Source of the DNA: Pseudomonas helleri
GTDB lineage: Bacteria; Pseudomonadota; Gammaproteobacteria; Pseudomonadales; Pseudomonadaceae
Length of the DNA stretch: 64,000 bases
Reading direction: 5' to 3'
NCBI RefSeq assembly: GCF_001043025.1
Contig: NZ_JYLD01000002.1
Coordinates: 248,001 to 312,000 of the forward strand
Numbering within the stretch: position 1 is the stretch's first letter; the number at the start of each line of letters is the position of its first letter. Positions 11,170 through 18,614 of this stretch are shown one piece after another. The position numbers and the translations under genes were made by a program. Under the pieces are notes generated by a model, which had not been told where the DNA came from, ran no database searches, and saw only the letters and a list, made by a program, of their open reading frames with translations.

Positions 11170-11449
11170 CCCCTGCCATTTGTCCCCCCTCACAGCGCTG
11201 CCACAGCACTGTGGGGGGCGGTCCTGCGACCCGCATCACAGCCTCGTTGCGCGTTAGCGGCTACAACCAGCTCGACGTTTCAGCGTTATTTGACATCGCC
11301 GCTATTAAAACTAAGCCGACCATAATAAATCAATATCAAAACTGTTATTTCTAACAGTAGTAATTATTTTAAAACCCTATTAACTCGAACGCGCACACAA
11401 CAAGACCATCACATAAAAATAAACAATGCGTTGAGAGGGGCAAAACATC
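11170..11449. other. Intergenic region with hairpins before the delta-60 repeat gene
   Basis: The first 50 bp hold an imperfect GC-rich hairpin (CCCCCTCACAG ... CTGTGGGGGG, about 11184-11218) that may end the ABC operon, although it lacks a T-run. From about 11290 the sequence turns strikingly A+T rich compared with its surroundings. A perfect 7-bp inverted repeat ACTGTTA-TTTC-TAACAGT lies at 11341-11358 and could be an operator. The drop in GC suggests acquired DNA. Confidence 0.4.
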
Positions 11450-12691
11450 ATGAGTATTTCATCTCTAATTAAAGCCGATAATTCTGGCGCTGCGGATACA
11501 CACTTTGGCAAAGAAGGCATTGCCGTTATTAATTCCTCGCACCTGACAACCGGCACTTCAAGTTGCGTGGTGGCCACACCGGACAACAGGTTTCTGGCGA
11601 CATGGGCAGCAAATACTCCAGACAACAGTACTGTCATGGGCATTGCGCGCCTGACAAACGATGGCGCGATGGATCGCACATTTGGTGTCGAAGGCCTGGT
11701 TGAGTGCGTGTTTAAGCAAGGCCACCGTAACGTAGCCTCCGGGCTCGCGTTGATGTCTGATAATCGCACGCTGTTATGGGGGCACTTTTTGATAAATTCC
11801 GTCAAACCAGTGCCTGCACTGATCTGTGTGAAGAAGGATGGTGCTGTTGACAAGACATTTGCTGAACAAGGGGTCTTTGCAGTACCTGAGCCGCTTGAAA
11901 ATGAATCCTATATGTTCAACTCTGCCTGTGTTTCTCCAGACAAAAGTATCTTCATGGTGTATGGCAAAAGTTTAAATGGCCTCTGGACAACTTACATAAC
12001 AAAGTTAATGCCTAACGGCACACTGGATGAGCGCTTTGCCGAACGCGGCGTGCGTAAATTTCAACATCATGGACAATCGACATCGCCCGGAGGCGTGCTG
12101 ATGCTGAAGAACGGTCGCCTCGTTGTTTTCAGCAGCGTACTGAATAACGATGTGTTTATTGCCTGCTTTGATAGCCAGGGCGTTTTGGTGCCCGATTTTG
12201 CAGACCAAGGCGTTCTCACACTGGCGTATGAAGACAAAACGTACTTGCAGTTCAGTCTTGTCGAAACACCCACCGGCCTGGTCAGTATCGGTAGCACAAG
12301 CTTGAGGACTGACCCGAATATCAGTCACGGCATGATGGTCGGGATAACCTTCAAGGGGCAGCTGGATACAGCGTTCAATCAGGCAAAACCCGTGATTATC
12401 ACTTTCCCGGCAATATCCCCTCTTCAGTGTCATCAGATCGTTTGCCAGCCCGATGCAAAGTTGGTCATCGCGGGCTATAGAGCCGCGTCAGATCCTGCGC
12501 CGCAGGGGATGATTGGCCGCTATCTGTCAGACGGTACCCCGGACAACAGCTTTGGCCAGAAGGGTCTGGCATCCACCGGTACGTTCGTCCATACCTCATC
12601 AAAGCAAGGTATGGCGCTCTCGCCCAAGAGGCGCATCGTATGTGCGGGTCGCCATGACAAGCACGGTGTCCTGGCAGGTTTTCTAGGCTGA
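11450..12691 (+). CDS. Delta-60 repeat protein of unknown function
   Basis: A 413-residue protein built from about seven delta-60 type repeats, each with the motif (L/M)D-x-x-F-x-x-x-G: DTHFGKEGI, MDRTFGVEGL, VDKTFAEQGV, LDERFAERGV, PDFADQGVL, LDTAFNQ and PDNSFGQKGL. Such repeats form beta-propeller-like folds in proteins of mostly unknown role. There is no signal peptide or membrane segment, so it is probably cytoplasmic or exported by a non-Sec route. The gene has weaker codon bias than its neighbours and an A+T-rich upstream region, which suggests transfer. GAGAGGGG about 10 bases before ATG 11450 is the likely ribosome site. The function is unknown. Confidence 0.75.
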   Translation: MSISSLIKADNSGAADTHFGKEGIAVINSSHLTTGTSSCVVATPDNRFLATWAANTPDNSTVMGIARLTNDGAMDRTFGVEGLVECVFKQGHRNVASGLALMSDNRTLLWGHFLINSVKPVPALICVKKDGAVDKTFAEQGVFAVPEPLENESYMFNSACVSPDKSIFMVYGKSLNGLWTTYITKLMPNGTLDERFAERGVRKFQHHGQSTSPGGVLMLKNGRLVVFSSVLNNDVFIACFDSQGVLVPDFADQGVLTLAYEDKTYLQFSLVETPTGLVSIGSTSLRTDPNISHGMMVGITFKGQLDTAFNQAKPVIITFPAISPLQCHQIVCQPDAKLVIAGYRAASDPAPQGMIGRYLSDGTPDNSFGQKGLASTGTFVHTSSKQGMALSPKRRIVCAGRHDKHGVLAGFLG

Positions 12692-12695
12692 GTAC

Positions 12696-12721
12696 CGGGC
12701 CATTGAAGGTGCATGGCCCGT
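12696..12721 (+). terminator. Hairpin after the delta-60 repeat gene
   Basis: CGGGCCAT-TGAAGGTGC-ATGGCCCG forms a perfect 8-bp stem five bases after the stop codon. It lacks a T-run, so it may be a processing or partial termination signal. It is part of the duplicated sequence at 12698-12775; in the second copy the same stem is disrupted by mutations. Confidence 0.4.
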
Positions 12722-12775
12722 CCTGATGATGGCTCGCATGCCTTTCGCTGCGAGCCTGACCCATGACCCGGGCCA
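12698..12775. repeat. 78-bp direct repeat, copy A (duplicate of the leuC leader)
   Basis: Bases 12698-12775 align without gaps to 14002-14079, with 7 mismatches over 78 positions by my count. Both copies contain the perfect stem GGCTCGCA ... TGCGAGCC with a 10-base loop. Copy A ends with ATGACCCGGGCCA, the counterpart of the leuC start ATGACCCACGCCA in copy B, so it appears to be a displaced copy of the leuC leader and first codons. Confidence 0.85.
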
Positions 12776-12780
12776 TAAAC

Positions 12781-13680
12781 TCACCGTTGGGTGTGCAGGC
12801 TCGGCGCTTGGTCTTCGGGAATAAATCGGAAAGTCGCTGGATCCGCGTCATTGGCCGGCAAGCTAATGAGAATGATCGGAACCAGAATGCCCGTCTCCTT
12901 CAAAAAATCCTGTTGGTCATATTGCGCGCCAGCCTTGCCTGAACTGTTCAGATAAAAGAACGCTTGAAGCGGTAATACATCACCTATGTCCTGATCCCAC
13001 TTGGCGATTCTCAGTTCGTTGTAACTATCAATTAGAGGGTTGAATATCAAACGCTGAGCTTTGAGCCCTTCGGCAAATGCAATCGTTGCATTTTCACCTA
13101 ATGCTTCACGCACATTAAACCCGCACATGTCGCCATAACTGCCATATTGATTGTAATGCTCGACCCATCGTTCAGCCGTATTAATACCTTGTTCCTGGCA
13201 CTCCCGGCTGGTTGGCCGATTGGGGCTTTGACCGCATCCCTGATCCTCCCTTACAACCGTCGCTCCATCCCGAGGGAAGAAACACAAAATGGACACACTG
13301 ACTTTACCTTCAGGTGCAAGCAGGCGCGGATAAAAGATAAAACCATTCTTATAAATATAGAAATCTGTAATTATTATGTCTTTGCGCAAATACGAGAACG
13401 ATACCCCGGTACCGCTGGGGTTGGGGTTCCAGGCATGATATTGGGTCGAAGGCGACGTCCCCCTGATGATGACACCTGAACATTCAAATGCGGCGGAGGG
13501 ATTATGCGGCCGACATGCACTGACCGGGTTGTTGTAACGTTCGGTCAATGCCACTGCGGTTTCTTCACCTAAACGATTCAAGTGTTGAGTTGTCGCAGCA
13601 AACGTCGACGTATTAACACCCTCATGGCTGGCGCACGCTGTCAATAAAACGGTTAAAACTACCAGCAATAGTCTTGTCAT
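12781..13680 (-). CDS. Putative lipoprotein resembling the halovibrin HvnC family
   Basis: A 299-residue exported protein. ATG 13680 starts a lipoprotein signal (MTRLLLVVLTVLLTAC, lipobox LTAC with Cys16) and is preceded by AAGGTG; an in-frame start further upstream would add an unlikely N-terminal extension. The body has about eight cysteines and segments such as GVSFSYLRKD, NGFIFYPRLLAPEGK and WDQDIGDVLPLQAFFYL. From memory these resemble a Pseudomonas family annotated as halovibrin HvnC, named after the secreted ADP-ribosyl/NAD-glycohydrolase halovibrins of Vibrio fischeri. I have not verified enzymatic residues, so the activity is unproven. The gene lies alone on the minus strand between the two 78-bp repeats, with an A+T-rich promoter region. 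Confidence 0.62.
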   Translation of the reverse strand: MTRLLLVVLTVLLTACASHEGVNTSTFAATTQHLNRLGEETAVALTERYNNPVSACRPHNPSAAFECSGVIIRGTSPSTQYHAWNPNPSGTGVSFSYLRKDIIITDFYIYKNGFIFYPRLLAPEGKVSVSILCFFPRDGATVVREDQGCGQSPNRPTSRECQEQGINTAERWVEHYNQYGSYGDMCGFNVREALGENATIAFAEGLKAQRLIFNPLIDSYNELRIAKWDQDIGDVLPLQAFFYLNSSGKAGAQYDQQDFLKETGILVPIILISLPANDADPATFRFIPEDQAPSLHTQR

Positions 13681-14066
13681 TATCAGCACCTTAAGGTAAT
13701 TAAATGCAAACACGCTAAATTGCGCGAAGAACAACGTGCGACAGCTTGGCGGCTTTAACCAATACAAACACCTGTAAGAACTGACAGTTATTTATAATTA
13801 AAGTGAATATGATTTTAACTTATCTGCCTTTGCAGTTCTTTCAGCGATCCAGACGCCGCACTAAAGGGCGGTGAGGTAAAGCGCAAGTCGTTGGTTGAAG
13901 TGACACAAAAATCAATTAGCCCCTAGCCGTTTCAAAACAGCTCACGCGCCACAACAATTTTTTGCATCCAACACGAATCATGATCTGAGCCATCACTGCC
14001 TGGCCATTGATGGTGCACTGCCCGTCCTTATGATGGCTCGCATGCCTTTCGCTGCGAGCCTGCCCC
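13681..14066. other. Divergent intergenic region between the HvnC-like gene and leuC
   Basis: The 386-bp region begins A+T rich (the probable promoter of the lipoprotein gene) and ends in a structured leuC leader. GAGCCATCA at 13986-13994 is inversely repeated as TGATGGCTC at 14031-14039, and the stem GGCTCGCA ... TGCGAGCC occupies 14035-14060, so the two structures would compete. A 19-codon reading frame (ATG 14033, MARMPFAASL...) would run through the hairpin and end inside leuC. No Shine-Dalgarno sequence precedes the leuC ATG. Confidence 0.45.
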
Positions 14067-14079
14067 ATGACCCACGCCA
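14002..14079. repeat. 78-bp direct repeat, copy B (leuC leader)
   Basis: Second copy of the repeat at 12698-12775. It contains the stem-loop 14035-14060 and the leuC start codon at 14067. I take this as the original location because it reads into an intact gene. Confidence 0.85.
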
Positions 14080-15488
14080 AAACCCTCTATGACAAGCACA
14101 TCGATGCGCACACCGTGTGCGCGCTCGATGACCAAGGGCATGTTTTGCTCTACATCGACCGTCAGGTCATTAACGAATACACCAGCCCGCAAGCCTTCAG
14201 CGGTTTGCGCGAGGCCGGGCGTGATGTGTGGCGCCCGCAAACCGCACTGGCGGTGGTTGACCATGTGAACCCGACCGCGCCGTTGCGCGTTGCCGCCATG
14301 GCCGATGCCGGCGGCGCGTTGCAGGTGTCGTACCTGCAACAGAACTGCGAAAAGTTCGCCATCGAGCTGTTTGATGTGCTCGACAAGCGCCAGGGCATCG
14401 AACACGTCATCGCCCCGGAACAAGGGTTTATCTTGCCCGGCATGGTGATCGCCGCCGGTGACAGCCACACCACCACCTACGGCGCATTGGGGGCGTTTGG
14501 ATTCGGCATCGGCACCTCGGAAATCGAGCACCTGCTGGCCACCCAGACCCTGGTGTATAAACGCCTGAAAAGCATGCGTGTCACTGTTGAGGGCGAACTG
14601 GGTACAGGGCTGACCTCCAAAGACGTGATCATGGCCCTGATTGGCAAGATCGGTGCCTCCGGCGCCAGCGGTTATGCCATTGAGTTTGCCGGTTCGACCA
14701 TTGAGGCGCTGAGCGTCGAAGCGCGCATGACCATCTGCAACATGGCCGTCGAAGCCGGTGCTCGCGGCGCCTTTATGGCCCCCGATGACAAAGTGTTCGC
14801 CTACCTGCAACTCAAGCCGCGTGCCCCGCAAGGCGAACAATGGGAACGCGCCGTGGCCCGCTGGCGCTTGCTGTACAGCGACCCCGGCGCACAGTTCGAT
14901 CAAGAAGTGCACCTGGACGCCACTGAGTTGCAGCCCATGGTCACCTGGGGCACCAGCCCCGACCAGGCCGCCACCATTGGCAGCACCGTGCCTGACCCGC
15001 AGGGCGTCAGCGATCTGATTTTGCGCCAGGACATGCGTCGCGCCTTGAGCTACATGGGCCTGGAGCCCGGCATGGCGCTGAACGAGGTGGTCATCAGCCA
15101 CGCCTTTATCGGTTCCTGCACCAACGCCCGGATTGAAGATTTACGCGACGCGGCCCACGTGGTGCGCGGCCACAAGGTCGCAGCCCATGTACGCGCCATG
15201 ATTGTTCCTGGCTCCACCCAAGTACGCGATCAGGCAGAAGCGGAAGGCTTGGCGGCGATCTTTATCGAGGCTGGATTTGAGTGGCGCCAGTCCGGCTGCT
15301 CGATGTGCCTGGCGATGAATGATGACGTGCTCGCCCCCGGCGACCGCTGCGCCTCCAGCACCAACCGTAACTTCGAAGGCCGCCAGGGCGCCGGGGCACG
15401 CACCCACCTGATGAGCCCGGCCATGGTCGCGGCCGCCGCCATTACCGGCCACCTCACAGACGTTCGCCAACTTGCCGGGAGACTCTGA
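14067..15488 (+). CDS. leuC: 3-isopropylmalate dehydratase-like large subunit (second-copy LeuC)
   Basis: Aconitase-superfamily large subunit, 473 residues. The three [4Fe-4S] ligands are visible: Cys351 (GSCTNARIEDL), Cys411 and Cys414 (SGCSMCLAMN). The family motifs GDSHTTTYGALGAFGFGIGTSE and the ending NRNFEGRQGAGARTHLMSPAM are present. The sequence differs clearly from the canonical Pseudomonas LeuC as I remember it (for example ALAVVDHVNP where housekeeping LeuC has a DHNVPT motif). It also sits with leuD next to a LysR gene and not with leuB/asd. I therefore read it as a paralogue that may hydrate a related 2-alkylmalate or citraconate-type acid; leucine synthesis remains possible. ATG 14067 is the only plausible start. 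Confidence 0.83.
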   Translation: MTHAKTLYDKHIDAHTVCALDDQGHVLLYIDRQVINEYTSPQAFSGLREAGRDVWRPQTALAVVDHVNPTAPLRVAAMADAGGALQVSYLQQNCEKFAIELFDVLDKRQGIEHVIAPEQGFILPGMVIAAGDSHTTTYGALGAFGFGIGTSEIEHLLATQTLVYKRLKSMRVTVEGELGTGLTSKDVIMALIGKIGASGASGYAIEFAGSTIEALSVEARMTICNMAVEAGARGAFMAPDDKVFAYLQLKPRAPQGEQWERAVARWRLLYSDPGAQFDQEVHLDATELQPMVTWGTSPDQAATIGSTVPDPQGVSDLILRQDMRRALSYMGLEPGMALNEVVISHAFIGSCTNARIEDLRDAAHVVRGHKVAAHVRAMIVPGSTQVRDQAEAEGLAAIFIEAGFEWRQSGCSMCLAMNDDVLAPGDRCASSTNRNFEGRQGAGARTHLMSPAMVAAAAITGHLTDVRQLAGRL

Positions 15489-15490
15489 GC

Positions 15491-16099
15491 ATGCAACCTT
15501 TCACCACCGTCAGCGGCAAGGCCGCGCCCCTGCTCGCCGCCAATATCGACACCGACGTGATCATGCCCAAGCAGTTTCTTAAAGGTATTGATCGCAACGG
15601 GCTGGATCGCGGCGTGTTTTTCGACCTGCGCTTTCTGCCCTCGGGCGCGCCAAACCCTGAGTTCATCCTCAACCAGCCCGCGTGGCAAGACGCGCGTTTT
15701 CTGGTCACCGGGCCGAACTTCGGCTGTGGTTCCAGCCGCGAGCATGCGGTCTGGGGCTTGAAACAGTTGGGTATCCGCGCACTGATTGGCAGCAGCTTCG
15801 CCGGGATTTTCTATGACAACTGCCAGCGCAACGGCGTGCTGGTGATCACCCTGGAAGACGTACTGGTGCAGGCGCTGGGCCGACTCATCAGCCAGCCCGA
15901 AACGGCTGAAATCACGATAGACCTGATCACGCAAAGCATCCGCCTGGCGGAGGGTTCAGTGATTGAATTCAAGATCGACGACCTGCGCAAAACCGCACTG
16001 TTAAAGGGGCTGGATGCGATAGGCAGCACCTTGCAGCGCAGTGCACAGATTCGTGAATTTGAGCAACGGCATTTGCAGGCTAATCCCTGGTTGCGCTGA
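15491..16099 (+). CDS. leuD: 3-isopropylmalate dehydratase-like small subunit (second-copy LeuD)
   Basis: Swivelling-domain small subunit, 202 residues, partner of the LeuC paralogue, two bases after its stop. Family motifs are NIDTDVIMPKQFLKGIDRNGL near the N-terminus, GPNFGCGSSREHAVWGLKQ around residues 74-92 and the SSFAGIFYDNCQRNGVL segment that contributes to substrate recognition. The start ATG 15491 is the natural family start (MQPFTTVSGKAAPL). The pair should act as a cytoplasmic heterodimer. A REP pair begins 24 bp downstream and probably marks the end of the transcript. Confidence 0.88.
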   Translation: MQPFTTVSGKAAPLLAANIDTDVIMPKQFLKGIDRNGLDRGVFFDLRFLPSGAPNPEFILNQPAWQDARFLVTGPNFGCGSSREHAVWGLKQLGIRALIGSSFAGIFYDNCQRNGVLVITLEDVLVQALGRLISQPETAEITIDLITQSIRLAEGSVIEFKIDDLRKTALLKGLDAIGSTLQRSAQIREFEQRHLQANPWLR

Positions 16100-16122
16100 A
16101 AAGCGCCCTCACCCCAGCCCCC

Positions 16123-16188
16123 TGTAGGAGCGAGCTTGTCTCGCGATCTTTTAAAGATCAAAAGATCGCGAGGCAAGCTCGCTCTTAT
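16123..16188. repeat. REP inverted pair (GTAGGAGCGAGCTTG type)
   Basis: TGTAGGAGCGAGCTTGTCTC on the left is mirrored by GAGGCAAGCTCGCTCTTA on the right around a GATCTTTTAAAGATC centre. It is the same family as the elements at 32003, 39781 and 44037. Confidence 0.88.
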
Positions 16189-16222
16189 CAAACATAAAAT
16201 AAGTAATTGATTTTAAAGGCTT

Positions 16223-16281
16223 TGTAGGAGCGAGCTTGCTCGCGATCTTTTGATCTAGATCTTGCTTTTGATCTTGATCTA
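16223..16281. repeat. Single REP half-element
   Basis: TGTAGGAGCGAGCTTGCTCG followed by a GATC-rich tail (GATCTTTTGATCTAGATC...) without an inverted partner. It lies directly beside the long intergenic repeat that follows. Confidence 0.75.
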
Positions 16282-16612
16282 AAAGGCCCCATTAAACCAC
16301 GCTGGCCGAACGCAGGTTTTGCGCAGTGGGTAACCCGGCAGGACGCCGGGTTAGCCGCGACACGGCCATGGATGGCCGATCGCGGCGGGCCTACGGAGCA
16401 AGGCCTGTGGTGAGGGCATGCCGAGCCAAAGCGAGGCACCGAGGGGTAGGGGCAAAAGCGTTTTGGTTACTTTGCCGCTTTTGCAAAGTGACGCGGCGTA
16501 AGGCCGGAACCCTAAGTGGCCGTTGCCGCAGCAACGGATATGTACTCAAGTCAAGAGCCCCCTCACCCTAGCCCTCTCCCGAAGGAGAGGGAACCGATTG
16601 GGGGATGCTGAA
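16282..16612. repeat. Long Pseudomonas intergenic repeat with spurious small ORF
   Basis: This 330-bp stretch has the composition of a dispersed Pseudomonas intergenic element that I recall from many genomes. It includes the palindrome ACCCGGC-AGGAC-GCCGGGT (16331-16350), the phrase GACACGGCCATGGATGGCCG, and a segment encoding KVTRRKAGT in one frame. It ends in a second element with CCCTCTCC-CGAA-GGAGAGGG (16572-16591). An 81-codon frame (16326-16571) is rich in Arg/Gly, lacks a ribosome site and is probably not a gene. The stretch separates leuD from the convergent LysR gene. Confidence 0.65.
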
Positions 16613-16671
16613 GATACTCGGCGGCCTGTTTGCTGCGCGACAGCGCGGCGTCGAAGACGGGGCGGCCCCTC

Positions 16672-17595
16672 CTACGAGGTGGAGAGTTGTCGCAGGTGCG
16701 CCTGCAAAAACTCCACACACACCCGCAACTTGCCGGAGTTGGCCAACCGCGTCGGGTACACCGCCCATACGTCGGCGCTTTGCCGGTAGTCGGCCAGCAC
16801 TTGCACCAGACGCCCTTGGTCCAGCAGCGGCTTTACATCCCACATCGAGCGCAGCAACACACCGCGCCCGTCCAGCGCCCACTGCAATACGATTTCGCCG
16901 CTGTTGGAAGACAGCGGCCCGCTGACCCTCACGCTGGCTTCACCTTCCGGGCCTTGCAGTTGCCAGATACCAAATGCGTTGTCGCGCTCTTTAAGCACCA
17001 GGCAATCGTGCTGCTGCAAATCTTGCAGCGACTCAGGCACGCCCCGGCGCTTGAGGTAGTCGGGCGAGGCGCACAGTACGCGGTTGTTGGTGACCAGACG
17101 ACGGCCGATGTGTTGACCGGCAATGTCATCGCCCACATGGATTTCCAGGTCGAACCCTTCATGCACAATGTCCACCACGCGATCAAACACATCGAGGCGG
17201 ATTTCCAGTTCCGGGTATTGCTCGGCCAGTAACGAAATGGCCGGCGCGACATGGTTGCGGCCAAAGCCAAAGCTGCTGCACAGGTGCAGACGGCCACGGG
17301 GCTCTGTATGCGCTTCGGACAGTTCGTCCTGCAACTGCTGAACATCGTCGAGGATGCGCACCGCCCAGCGCTGCACCCGCTCACCATCGTCTGTCAGGGC
17401 GACACGTCGACTGGTGCGGTGCAGCAAGCGGCTGCCAAGGGTGGTTTCAAGGATCTGGATACGTTTGCTGACATAGGCCGGGGACAATCCCAGCTCTTCT
17501 GCCGCCGCGGCAAAGCCACCCTTGCGCACAACCGTAAGGAACACCCGCAGGTCTTCAGGCAACGGCGCAGTGTCTTTTTTGGGCGGCATGGTCAT
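16672..17595 (-). CDS. LysR-family transcriptional regulator
   Basis: A 307-residue LysR-type regulator. The N-terminal winged helix-turn-helix is at about residues 14-73 (FLTVVRKGGFAAAAEELGLS, then SKRIQILETTLGSRLLHRT); the LysR substrate-binding domain fills the rest (LHLCSSFGFGRNHVAPAI onward). Overall it resembles DmlR-like regulators of hydroxy-dicarboxylic acid metabolism (inference). It is convergent with leuCD and lies 32 bp downstream of the hydrolase gene on the same strand, so the hydrolase and regulator may share a transcript. The start could be ATG 17595 or the third codon ATG 17589. Confidence 0.88.
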   Translation of the reverse strand: MTMPPKKDTAPLPEDLRVFLTVVRKGGFAAAAEELGLSPAYVSKRIQILETTLGSRLLHRTSRRVALTDDGERVQRWAVRILDDVQQLQDELSEAHTEPRGRLHLCSSFGFGRNHVAPAISLLAEQYPELEIRLDVFDRVVDIVHEGFDLEIHVGDDIAGQHIGRRLVTNNRVLCASPDYLKRRGVPESLQDLQQHDCLVLKERDNAFGIWQLQGPEGEASVRVSGPLSSNSGEIVLQWALDGRGVLLRSMWDVKPLLDQGRLVQVLADYRQSADVWAVYPTRLANSGKLRVCVEFLQAHLRQLSTS

Positions 17596-17627
17596 GAACG
17601 CGTGGCGACAAGAATGCAGAGAATAGC

Positions 17628-18503
17628 TCAGCGCAAAAAAGGCAGCACGTGCTCAAGCAGCAATTGGGGGACTTCCTCGCCAATGTAGTGCCCGCACGGT
17701 AACGCCTGGCCACGCACATCGGTTGCGACTTTCTGCCATTCGGCCAGCGGGTCGAAACAGCGTCCGACCGTCCCTTGCGCGCCCCACAGCACCAACACCG
17801 GCAGGTTCAGGTGCCGACCGGCGTCGATGTCTTCGCGGTCATGCTCAAGGTCAATGCTGGCGCTGGCGCGGTAGTCCTCGCAGATCCCCCGCGCCGTACC
17901 CGGCAATTGAATGCAGCGCACGTATTCGGCCAGCGCAGGCGCCGTAAACGGCTGCAAGCCGGCGCTGCGACTGCCCATCACGCTCAACAGGTATTGCTCG
18001 GGGTCGGCTTCGATCAGGCGCTCCGGCAGCGGTGCCGGGCGAATCAAAAAGAACCAGTGCCAGTAAGCCCGGGCAAAGGCTTCGTCGGTTTGCGCATACA
18101 TTGCCAGCGTCGGCGCGATGTCGAGCATCACCAAACGGCTGACGGCCTGCGGGTGATCCAGCGCCAGACGATGGGCCACACGGGCACCGCGATCATGGGC
18201 CAGCACCGAGAACTGCTCGAACCCCAGGCTGTGCATCAACGCCAGCGAATCGCGGGCCATTTCACGCTTGCTGTAGTTGCTGTGATCGGCCACCGCTGCG
18301 GGCTTTTCGCTGTCGCCGTAACCGCGCAAGTCGGCCGCGACCACTGTGAAGTGCTCCGCCAATTGCTCAGCGACTTTGTGCCAGATGACATGCGTTTGCG
18401 GGTGACCATGGATCAACAACAACCCCGGCCCGCTGCCGCCGATACGGTAGGCAATGTGAACGCCGTTGACCTGGCGCTGAGCTGTTTGAAATCCCGCGAA
18501 CAT
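17628..18503 (-). CDS. Alpha/beta hydrolase, haloacetate (fluoroacetate) dehalogenase type
   Basis: A 291-residue cytoplasmic alpha/beta hydrolase. The nucleophile elbow is Asp104 in HDRGAR, not the Ser of esterases, with acid Asp128 (MLDIAP) and His272 (CGHYIGEE). Arg105 and Arg108 match the carboxylate-binding arginines, and His149, Trp150 and Tyr211 match the halide pocket of characterised fluoroacetate dehalogenases, as I recall those structures; relative spacing of all of these agrees. This supports hydrolysis of a haloacetate to a hydroxyacid such as glycolate (EC 3.8.1.3). Some relatives act on epoxides, so the substrate needs assay. It lies directly upstream of the LysR gene. Confidence 0.82.
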   Translation of the reverse strand: MFAGFQTAQRQVNGVHIAYRIGGSGPGLLLIHGHPQTHVIWHKVAEQLAEHFTVVAADLRGYGDSEKPAAVADHSNYSKREMARDSLALMHSLGFEQFSVLAHDRGARVAHRLALDHPQAVSRLVMLDIAPTLAMYAQTDEAFARAYWHWFFLIRPAPLPERLIEADPEQYLLSVMGSRSAGLQPFTAPALAEYVRCIQLPGTARGICEDYRASASIDLEHDREDIDAGRHLNLPVLVLWGAQGTVGRCFDPLAEWQKVATDVRGQALPCGHYIGEEVPQLLLEHVLPFLR

Positions 18504-18614
18504 GAGGCTGCTCCTTCTAATGGTCAGCCCATGCTAGGGCCCTCAAATTTTGCTGCAAGGGCCAAACCGTGGCGGCTCGGTTCATGAAGTGTGAAACATC
18601 GCACCACCCCCTTA

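Noticed and set aside
16326-16571. Small ORF of 81 codons in the long repeat
   Set aside because: Composition and recurrence suggest a repeat-borne spurious frame; there is no ribosome site.
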